64,000 bases of DNA from JBEBGV01 sp040081265. Its GTDB lineage: Bacteria > Acidobacteriota > Vicinamibacteria > Vicinamibacterales > UBA2999. Shown here one piece after another: positions 58,076-64,000 of the stretch. The notes under the pieces were generated by a model. That model was not told the origin of the DNA. It ran no database searches and saw only the letters and a program-made list of their open reading frames with translations. How positions within the stretch are numbered: position 1 is the first letter of the stretch; every line of letters starts with the position of its first letter. The DNA lies in assembly GCA_040081265.1 (NCBI GenBank), contig JBEBGV010000021.1, forward strand, positions 1 to 64,000. Reading direction: 5' to 3'. The position numbers were made by a program, and so were the translations under genes.

Positions 58076-58600
58076 CTAGGTCTCGAGGGCGACTTCGACG
58101 ATCGGTGCGGGCTGTTCTTCAGTGGTGACGACGGCAACCTTCAAGTCCGCACAGCGGGCGCGCGGCCTGAGCGCTTCCTTGAACCGGCACGCCCGGCAAT
58201 GGCTCTTCACCCCGGTGGGTTCCTTGCCGTTCACCTTGGCTTCGGTGCCGAACCCCCCCGGGTAGTCGTAGTACACGTGCTCGTGCCCGTCGCGGGTGGA
58301 GCACTTCGGGCATGACCGCAACGTCCCCTCTCTGGCATAGACGCTCTTGCCCAGGGATCCGACGCAGTGCGCACACGGAGTCTTGGTCGTCGACTTCGCA
58401 GGCTTCGGCTTCAACGTGCCGGGTTCTGACGGCTCGAGGTGGTGGCTCGCGCCAGCAACTCCGATCTTGAACTTCGTACCGTCCTCAAACTCGATTGCCC
58501 AGTAGGCTCCGTCGCTGGCGATGACCTGGCCGGCTCCCCAGAGAGGTCGTGCGCGGTGACGGACCCATTTGCCTTTTTCCATACCTATATCATCCCCCAT
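58076..58600 (-). CDS. DUF3553-like protein with zinc-ribbon cysteines
   Basis: About 174 residues from the ATG at 58600 (GTG at 58615 and ATG at 58582 are alternatives). The N-terminal part KWVRHRARPLWGAGQVIAS then YWAIEFEDGTKFKI resembles DUF3553, a small barrel often fused to helicases. After a Lys/Pro linker there are three cysteine pairs, CAHC, CPKC and CRAC, that could bind zinc. This points to nucleic-acid binding. It lies just downstream of the TraB-like gene on the same strand, 70 bases away, and might be the third gene of that unit. Confidence 0.6.
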   Translation of the reverse strand: MGDDIGMEKGKWVRHRARPLWGAGQVIASDGAYWAIEFEDGTKFKIGVAGASHHLEPSEPGTLKPKPAKSTTKTPCAHCVGSLGKSVYAREGTLRSCPKCSTRDGHEHVYYDYPGGFGTEAKVNGKEPTGVKSHCRACRFKEALRPRARCADLKVAVVTTEEQPAPIVEVALET

Positions 58601-58670
58601 CAGCGGTCGTTCCACCGCAACTGGTGCCGCTGAGGGGGCTCAGGCGTCAAATGTCGAACGATTCTTCGAG

Positions 58671-60770
58671 TCACACGTCGCCGATTTCGGGCAGGAACCG
58701 CTCACACCAGGCAAAGGGAAGGTCCCAGTGGGCTGGCGCCGGGACGTTGTGATCCAGGCTCAATCGTTCGAGGGCCGCCGGTTCGAACGCCTCCCGCGAG
58801 AGACGCAGCACGCGGACACCGCGTTCCCGGGCGAACGTGTCGACGTCGGCGCCCAGTCGGTGAGACGGCAGTGACACCACCAGCACGTGATCGCCGGCAT
58901 ATTTCACCGCGCAGGCTACAGCCAGGTCGCAGCCCCTGAACGAGCGAAGACTTGCGTCGTCCCACGGGGCAATGGTTGCGCGTCGATGGGGTGGAAACGA
59001 CGCCACCATGGCACTGACCGACGCGGGATCACGTGAACGGTCGGGCGGCATCAGCCCGCGCATGAGGCTGACCGTGTAGGCCACCGAGAACTGCTGGATC
59101 GGACTGCCGCCGAGCCTGCCGCCGCTCTTCAACCAGTAGAAGGCCGAGTAGCAGTGGCAGGCCTCGGTCTGTGCCTCGCGCGGGACGTACCCCGTGAATG
59201 TCTGGGTGACGTGTGACGTGGCATCGAAGATCCAGACGACGGGGCAATGTCCGTCGCAGGCTGGGGATGTGCGGCGGCCTGGCTTCGAGTGGCGTACATA
59301 GACGTCAGGCAGTCCCGTGGCGCGCGCACGCAGCGTCTGGCGCCACGCGACGCCGAGACCGATTCCCGCCGTGAACGGCCTGACCACTTCGACAGGAGGG
59401 GTGTCGTGCGCCAGCCGCCGTGCCCGGCCGATGAGCGCGGCGTGGAGGGCCTGTTCCGCCGGCCAGTCGCGGTAGACCCACTTCGTTCGTCTGAGCTCGG
59501 CGCGCTCAGACATGTTCAGCGCCGGTGGGGGCAAGGGCGGCAGACGCCGGCCAGTGCCCACACCCGGATCATCGGGCTCGCACAAGAAGTATTCGCTACC
59601 GACACTCAGGACTTTGCGACCATCTGTTGCCGTCAGCAGTTGCGCCGTCGCTGTCTGGTTCAGGTCGATGGCGGGATAGTCGTGAGCAAGTTCCTTGAGA
59701 GTGCGCGAGAAACGACCATTGACGCACGCTCTCGCGCTATGGACAAGGTGGCCGTCGAGCTCGGGCGTCCAGCGACCGGCAGCTGCCAGCAGCACGCGCT
59801 GATATCGGGCCATCTTCATCAGGCGGCGGGGAGACACGTCGTGATGGTCGTTGTGCGCGCGGTCGAGGGCTGAGGCCAGCAGTCGTTCCGTCGCCTCGCG
59901 CTTGTCCCATGTGGCGGCCGTTCCTTCCTGGCAGGCCCGCTCGTGTTCCCAGACGACACTCGGGATGTCGTCCAGCCAGCCCCAGACCCAGGCCACTGAC
60001 GGATCAATGGCCACCATGTGCTGAACAGCACGAGGGCTCGGCTGTGCCGTGCGAGGCATCTGGCGCAGGTCTTCGCCGTGTGCGTCCTCATCGAGCAGCT
60101 TCGTCACGGCGTGCCAGTGTGCGGCGCCGCATACAAAGAGCACCTCGCGACCTTCTTTGATGTAGCGCGCAAGGTGACTGGCCATGACGCGTTCGCGGCG
60201 GTCGTCCACCGGATCGACGCGTCCGGAGTGCCAGGCGTGTTCCCAGCGGTGGTGAAACCCTGCCAGTCCGGAGACCATCACGTCGTAGTCGTCGGCGACA
60301 CGGACCCCGGTAGTGGCCCTCGAAGTCGGGACGTGTTCCGCGTCAATGGCGACGACCGACGGGTGCCAGTCCTTCCAGTGCCTGGAGAGGAGCGTCGGGC
60401 AGCGCAGGGCGGTGATGATCGAATCCGCCGGCGTGATTGGAATCGCCGCACCCTGCCGAGCATCGATGCGTCGCAGGGCACCCCTGGTCGAAGTCTCCTC
60501 CGCACCCTCGCGGTCGAACACCTCGACAGGGACCAGCCTGCCGAACGGCCGCATCAGCATGGCGGTGGCTGGCGCCATACCAGCGAGGCGCTGGAGCGAA
60601 CCATCGCGCTGCAGTGACGAGGGCAGCTCGACGGCGATCACGTCGAAGCGCTTGCGGCGACAGGCTTCGAGCACGATCTGCGCAAACACCAGCCGGCAGT
60701 GAATGCTCGGCACGGCATAGAGGGGGGTGTCCCGATAGCGGATCCACGGATCACCGGGCAGCGTGCGCAT
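58671..60770 (-). CDS. TraB/ChaN-like protein with unknown C-terminal domain
   Basis: This 699-residue protein has no signal peptide. Residues about 15-230 look like a TraB/ChaN-type domain. It has a histidine in VPSIHCR (H24), the strand FDVIAVELPSS (E48), and RERVMASHLARYIKEGREV leading to LFVCGAAHWHAV with the GxxH motif (G215-H218). Such domains are metal-dependent hydrolases or haem binders in other bacteria. The remaining 450 residues, with DVYVRHSKPG, HCPVVWIFDATSHV and HRLGADVDTFARERGV, match nothing I recognise. It starts 4 bases after the AAA+ gene, so the two are surely one unit. It recalls the DUF5682 partners of MoxR-type ATPases. Confidence 0.6.
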   Translation of the reverse strand: MRTLPGDPWIRYRDTPLYAVPSIHCRLVFAQIVLEACRRKRFDVIAVELPSSLQRDGSLQRLAGMAPATAMLMRPFGRLVPVEVFDREGAEETSTRGALRRIDARQGAAIPITPADSIITALRCPTLLSRHWKDWHPSVVAIDAEHVPTSRATTGVRVADDYDVMVSGLAGFHHRWEHAWHSGRVDPVDDRRERVMASHLARYIKEGREVLFVCGAAHWHAVTKLLDEDAHGEDLRQMPRTAQPSPRAVQHMVAIDPSVAWVWGWLDDIPSVVWEHERACQEGTAATWDKREATERLLASALDRAHNDHHDVSPRRLMKMARYQRVLLAAAGRWTPELDGHLVHSARACVNGRFSRTLKELAHDYPAIDLNQTATAQLLTATDGRKVLSVGSEYFLCEPDDPGVGTGRRLPPLPPPALNMSERAELRRTKWVYRDWPAEQALHAALIGRARRLAHDTPPVEVVRPFTAGIGLGVAWRQTLRARATGLPDVYVRHSKPGRRTSPACDGHCPVVWIFDATSHVTQTFTGYVPREAQTEACHCYSAFYWLKSGGRLGGSPIQQFSVAYTVSLMRGLMPPDRSRDPASVSAMVASFPPHRRATIAPWDDASLRSFRGCDLAVACAVKYAGDHVLVVSLPSHRLGADVDTFARERGVRVLRLSREAFEPAALERLSLDHNVPAPAHWDLPFAWCERFLPEIGDV

Positions 60771-60774
60771 GAGG

Positions 60775-61608
60775 CTATGCCGCCACGTCGGCGAACAACT
60801 GCCTCGCCTCGGCGATCAGTCGTTCGACCTCGGATGTCGAATGGGCGGCGCGCGCACCGAGGCTCTGTTGCCTGACGATGTAGTTGAGGAGGGCGATCGC
60901 CCTGCGCGGCGACAGGTTCTGTTCCGACGCCGCCCATGCGCTGAACGCGTTCAGCAGCGCTGCATCGTTGGTGCGCACGCGTGCCGCCGCAATCGCGGCG
61001 ACCTCGGCGGCCGGCGCGTATCCCATCGTGAATGCCGGTCGCAGGCGTTCGTCCAGAAAGCCAGGCAGCCCCGCCGTGGCGGCGTCGGCGTCGTTCATGG
61101 CTGCACAGAACCTGAAGCCGGGATGGGCCTGCACGGTGAAGCCGCCCAGGACAGAACTGATCGTGCGTCGATCGTCCAGGACGCTGGCCAGAAGCGACAG
61201 CGCCCTGCTGGGCACCTTTCCGATTTCATCGAAGAAGCAGACGCCGCCGACGAGCATCGCAGCCAGGAGCGGCGAGCCGACGTACTCGATGCGCTGACCG
61301 TCCGCGATGCGGGCGGTGCAGGCAAGGTCCTCAGGCATCAGCTCCTCGTGGCCCTGGATGATGTACAGGGGCTGTTGCCGCAGGCGAGCCAGCTCGTAGA
61401 CCAACTCGTTCTTGCCGACCCCTGGCGGGCCGCTGAGCCGGAAGTGCAGCGCGTCGCCATCGACGCCAAACCAGGCCGCCTGGCAACAGGCGAGCAGGCC
61501 TCGGCGGCCGACGAAGCGGCTCGGTGGCAGAGGGTCCGGATCCGGCATGAGCACGGTCACCGGATGGCAGTCACCGAGCTGGACTGGCGAGAATGACTTT
61601 GTCTTCAT
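60775..61608 (-). CDS. MoxR/dynein-like AAA+ ATPase
   Basis: This 277-residue ATPase has Walker A GPPGVGKN (60-67, with Asn where Thr/Ser is usual), Walker B VCFFDEIGK (D127, E128), sensor 1 AAMND (N172) and a basic LDERLRP with a possible arginine finger (R188 or R190). The layout is that of AAA_5/MoxR-type AAA+ proteins that remodel partners, often with VWA or TraB-like proteins. The Asn after the P-loop lysine also occurs in some dynein-like members, so activity may be retained. It is the first gene of the unit. A 16-bp palindrome lies at 61741-61756, upstream of it. Confidence 0.85.
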   Translation of the reverse strand: MKTKSFSPVQLGDCHPVTVLMPDPDPLPPSRFVGRRGLLACCQAAWFGVDGDALHFRLSGPPGVGKNELVYELARLRQQPLYIIQGHEELMPEDLACTARIADGQRIEYVGSPLLAAMLVGGVCFFDEIGKVPSRALSLLASVLDDRRTISSVLGGFTVQAHPGFRFCAAMNDADAATAGLPGFLDERLRPAFTMGYAPAAEVAAIAAARVRTNDAALLNAFSAWAASEQNLSPRRAIALLNYIVRQQSLGARAAHSTSEVERLIAEARQLFADVAA

Positions 61609-61740
61609 GATGGCTCCCTTCGATCAGGGCCACCATGTTCGTCGGTCTCGGTCGCCCGCGGTCCTCCTGCACTGCGGTCACAGCCTGAGAGTGCGCGTCG
61701 AGTCAGCAAAGCGGCGCTCCGCATCGTGGCGTGCGGACGG

Positions 61741-61756
61741 CAGTCACGAGTGACTG
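61741..61756. promoter_or_regulatory. Palindrome upstream of the AAA+ gene
   Basis: CAGTCAC and GTGACTG are perfect arms around GA, about 135 bases before the AAA+ start. It could be an operator, but no regulator gene is adjacent. Evidence is the symmetry alone. Confidence 0.3.
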
Positions 61757-61776
61757 GAACCGCGCCCGTACACACA

Positions 61777-61804
61777 ACGGGCCAGTCCGTGAGGACTGGC
61801 CCGT
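61777..61804 (-). terminator. Strong hairpin terminator of the TonB receptor gene
   Basis: Arms ACGGGCCAGTCC (61777-61788) and GGACTGGCCCGT (61793-61804) form a perfect 12-bp stem around a 4-base loop. Read on the minus strand it lies about 70 bases past the receptor stop and is followed by TTGTGTG, a modest T-rich tail. Confidence 0.7.
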
Positions 61805-61806
61805 CA

Positions 61807-61876
61807 CAACTAGCAACTAGCAACTAGCAACTAGCAACTAGCAACTAGCAACTAGCAACTAGGAACCAGCAACCAG
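61807..61876. repeat. CAACTAG heptamer tandem repeat
   Basis: Eight exact CAACTAG units run from 61807 to 61862, followed by GAACCAG (61863-61869) and CAACCAG (61870-61876). The array fills the space between the receptor stop codon and the terminator hairpin. As the unit is 7 bp and holds CTAG, TAG stops fall in all six frames. It is not a CRISPR array since there are no spacers. Confidence 0.9.
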
Positions 61877-64000
61877 CTAGAAATCAAACTGCACGCTGAA
61901 CTTCAGCAGCCTGGCGTTCAGGATCGACTGCGGCGTCAGCCAGGCAGCGTAGTTCTGGTTGACGGTGAGCACCGCGTCGCTGTTGAGCGCGTTGAACACG
62001 TCGATGCTCAGCACTGACCGCGCCCGTCCCACCCGCAGCACCTTGCCGAAGCGCAGGTCGAGTTCGTTTCTCCGATCCAGGTACTTTGTGTTGGGCTCGA
62101 GGAGCGCAACGGTGATGTTCGCTGCGCCGCCCGAGAGTGGCCGGCCCAGCGTCGAGTTCGCTGCCAGATATGCGTTGGTGGCGGTGAAGTTCGCGTTGAT
62201 GGCCGTCTCCGCCGTGCTCCGGAAGGTGCCGCTCACCTGCACATCGAACTTGGGGATGGTGTAGACCGCATACCCCTTGGCTGAGGTGAGGTAGGGCGTG
62301 CTGCGGTCGCAAAACTGCAGTGGTCGCTGGTTGGTGCCCGAGTTCAACTCGGGCAGCTTCGCCGCCACCTCGCAGTCGTTCTCGGACGTCTTGCCCGTGC
62401 TGGTGCCAAACTGCAGCATCAGGCCGTTCTGGAGCCGCGCGCTGACGCCGATATCCACGCCGTTCCAGTGCTCAATCGCCTTGCCGTAGTCATTGGACAG
62501 CGCGTTGAGGTTCTGGGTGGGCCGGCCGAACGCGGTCGGTTTCAGGTTGCGAAGGCCTTCGAGCGTGTAGCCACCACCGTTGGGCAGCCGCGGGTCTTTC
62601 GGCAGGGTCATGCTGAAGACGTCGAAGTCGGCGGCCGTGAGCGCCAGGTCGTCGGTGGTCGCGAGGTTGAGCCAGATGCGCCGGAAGTAGCCGACGTCGA
62701 GCGACACCCGCGGCAGCAGTTCGTGCTGCACGCCCGCCGAGAACTCCCAGTTGGCTTCGCGGTTGCCGTAGCCGGTCAGGAGCGTGTTCGAGAACGTTTC
62801 GCCCGGCACGGAGGTGCCGAAGTTCGCGTTCGCCATCGCGCCGCACTCGCCGTTGGCCGACGGCAGCAGGATGTCGCACTGGGGCACGAAGTCACGGTTC
62901 GCATCGTTCCACGACCGTGTCGTGCTGTTCACCAGCTTGTTGACGGGGTTCGGGGTGCCACCGAGGGTGTTGAGCGTCTGCCCGCGGAGGTACTTGTTGA
63001 GCGTGAGCTTGAGGGCGGTCTTGCCGTTGCCCATCAGGTCGTAGGTGAGCGCGCTGCGATATGTCAGGTCTTTCCAGTTGAGGTTGTCGGTCTCGGGGAA
63101 GCTGATGTTGCGGTTCGGCACCAGCTGTCCGGGCCCGTTCTCGGTCGCCGCGAAGCTCGAGTGGAAGTAGTCGTAGCGCAGTGCCAGGCCGATCGTCATG
63201 CGGTTCATCGTCCAGCGATCCTGGGCGTAGAAGCCAAGGTCGTTGTCGAGCACATTGCGCAGCATGGTCGGATCGGCGCGCAGCGTCATCTGGTTCGGCA
63301 CGCCGTTGTTGAAGCGATAGCTGAGGGCGTTGAGCGAATAGGTGCGCGTCTCCTGGAAGCCATGGGTCCGGTTGAACCCGGTCTTGAAGCTGTGCGACCC
63401 GGTCACAAACGCCATGGCCGCCCGATAGGCGTAGTTCGGTACGAGCGTGTTGTTGTAGTTGGTGAAGGCCCTGTATTGGAGGCCCGTGGACTGTTCCGTC
63501 ACCGGGTTCATCCGCGGCGCAATGGCGGCCAGCGCCGGATCGTCGATCGACCCGGTGGCGGGATTGGTGGGGTGCATGTTGCCCCAGCGCTCGAACAGGT
63601 GCAGGCGCACGGCCTCGAGCAGGATTTTGTTCGTCACCGGCGAGGTCCACTCGAGGTGTTCCTGGCGAAGGCGCGGGAAGCGGAAGTCCACCGCCGTTTC
63701 CGGTGCCCGGGTGGCGCTGATGGCGTTGGGGCACTGGCACCACCGGTCGATCTTGTAGGTGCCCGCGATCTTGTTCTTGGGTGTTGCCTGCCACGTCACG
63801 CGCAGGCTGTTCTGCTGCACGCGTGACTGCAACTCGCCGCGCCGGCTCGTATCAGGCGCGTAGAGGTATTCGTTGGGCTTGTAGGCGTTGAGATTTTCGA
63901 AGACCGGTGCGAAGCTCTCGGCGCCCTGCCAGCGTGTGGAGAACCAGAACCAGACCTTGTCCCGCGCGAATGGGCCGCCCCACGATGAATTGATGTCCCA
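61877..64000 (-). CDS. TonB-dependent receptor (C-terminal part, cut by the window edge)
   Basis: The frame is open through the right edge of the window, so the N-terminus is missing. The visible 707 residues have the outer-membrane barrel character of Acidobacteriota TonB receptors (CarboxypepD_reg type): WDINSSWGGPFARDKVWF near the edge, SSFAATENGPGQLVPNRNI, TALKLTLNKYLRGQT, repeated aromatic beta strands and the final LKFSVQFDF ending in phenylalanine. Such receptors import large ligands or act with SusD-like partners; the ligand is unknown. The gene ends in the heptamer repeat and terminator. Confidence 0.9.
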   Translation of the reverse strand, partial: WDINSSWGGPFARDKVWFWFSTRWQGAESFAPVFENLNAYKPNEYLYAPDTSRRGELQSRVQQNSLRVTWQATPKNKIAGTYKIDRWCQCPNAISATRAPETAVDFRFPRLRQEHLEWTSPVTNKILLEAVRLHLFERWGNMHPTNPATGSIDDPALAAIAPRMNPVTEQSTGLQYRAFTNYNNTLVPNYAYRAAMAFVTGSHSFKTGFNRTHGFQETRTYSLNALSYRFNNGVPNQMTLRADPTMLRNVLDNDLGFYAQDRWTMNRMTIGLALRYDYFHSSFAATENGPGQLVPNRNISFPETDNLNWKDLTYRSALTYDLMGNGKTALKLTLNKYLRGQTLNTLGGTPNPVNKLVNSTTRSWNDANRDFVPQCDILLPSANGECGAMANANFGTSVPGETFSNTLLTGYGNREANWEFSAGVQHELLPRVSLDVGYFRRIWLNLATTDDLALTAADFDVFSMTLPKDPRLPNGGGYTLEGLRNLKPTAFGRPTQNLNALSNDYGKAIEHWNGVDIGVSARLQNGLMLQFGTSTGKTSENDCEVAAKLPELNSGTNQRPLQFCDRSTPYLTSAKGYAVYTIPKFDVQVSGTFRSTAETAINANFTATNAYLAANSTLGRPLSGGAANITVALLEPNTKYLDRRNELDLRFGKVLRVGRARSVLSIDVFNALNSDAVLTVNQNYAAWLTPQSILNARLLKFSVQFDF

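Noticed and set aside
61807..61876. Heptamer array considered as a CRISPR or coding repeat.
   Set aside because: There are no spacers, and stop codons occur in every frame.

Overview
The window is a GC-rich bacterial chromosome segment, most likely from the Acidobacteriota (a Vicinamibacteria-like member). This is inferred from gene families rather than a marker gene: serine/threonine kinases with PD40 (TolB-like) propellers, an acidobacterial-type VWFA protein, a TonB receptor, many exported metallo-beta-lactamase-fold (MBL) and PQQ enzymes, DUF5916, and a TPR family seen in these genomes. I saw no rRNA, tRNA or CRISPR array.

Left part (1-5.8 kb): the end of a truncated PD40 protein is followed by an accessory patch. 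It holds three small toxin-antitoxin (TA) modules (DUF4258 with a YgiT-type zinc finger; ParE with an addiction-module antitoxin; RelE/HigB-like with XRE), a set of regularly spaced palindromic repeats, an attC-like inverted repeat and a broken tyrosine recombinase. A lipoprotein gene closes it. It looks like the scar of a mobile island. From 5.8 to 10.4 kb a minus-strand run encodes a TPR protein, a GlcG/HbpS-like protein, an FKBP isomerase and an aldehyde dehydrogenase.

Middle part (10.4-24 kb): an MFS transporter, a DUF3237 protein and an FAD monooxygenase precede an IclR regulator with a palindrome in front of it. Next comes a tight run: MBL enzyme, malate synthase, GlcD, GlcE, GlcF, lactate/glycolate permease, second MBL enzyme. 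The core reads as uptake of glycolate, oxidation to glyoxylate and condensation with acetyl-CoA to malate. From 24 to 40 kb lie exported enzymes: two PQQ dehydrogenases that each carry a cytochrome c domain, MBL hydrolases, an exported HpcH/HpaI-type aldolase, an SMP-30-like protein, an amidohydrolase, a PPP-type phosphatase, a receptor kinase, a free-standing PD40 protein and an esterase-fold protein without its serine.

Right part (40-64 kb): a NADAR protein and an AlkZ-related protein are followed by a six-gene, translationally coupled minus-strand operon. It encodes a DsrE-like Tat protein, CcoN, a fused CcoO-cytochrome protein, a small CcoQ-like protein, a TsdA-like dihaem cytochrome and a DUF5916 outer-membrane protein. 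This suggests a compact sulfur-compound-to-oxygen respiratory chain. Then come a TlpA-like thioredoxin, a class IV aminotransferase, HtpG, a 1,000-residue exported protein of unknown type coupled to a VWFA protein, a DUF3553-like protein, a two-gene AAA+ ATPase/TraB-like unit that I could not match to a described system, and a TonB-dependent receptor whose 3' region carries a heptamer repeat and a strong hairpin.
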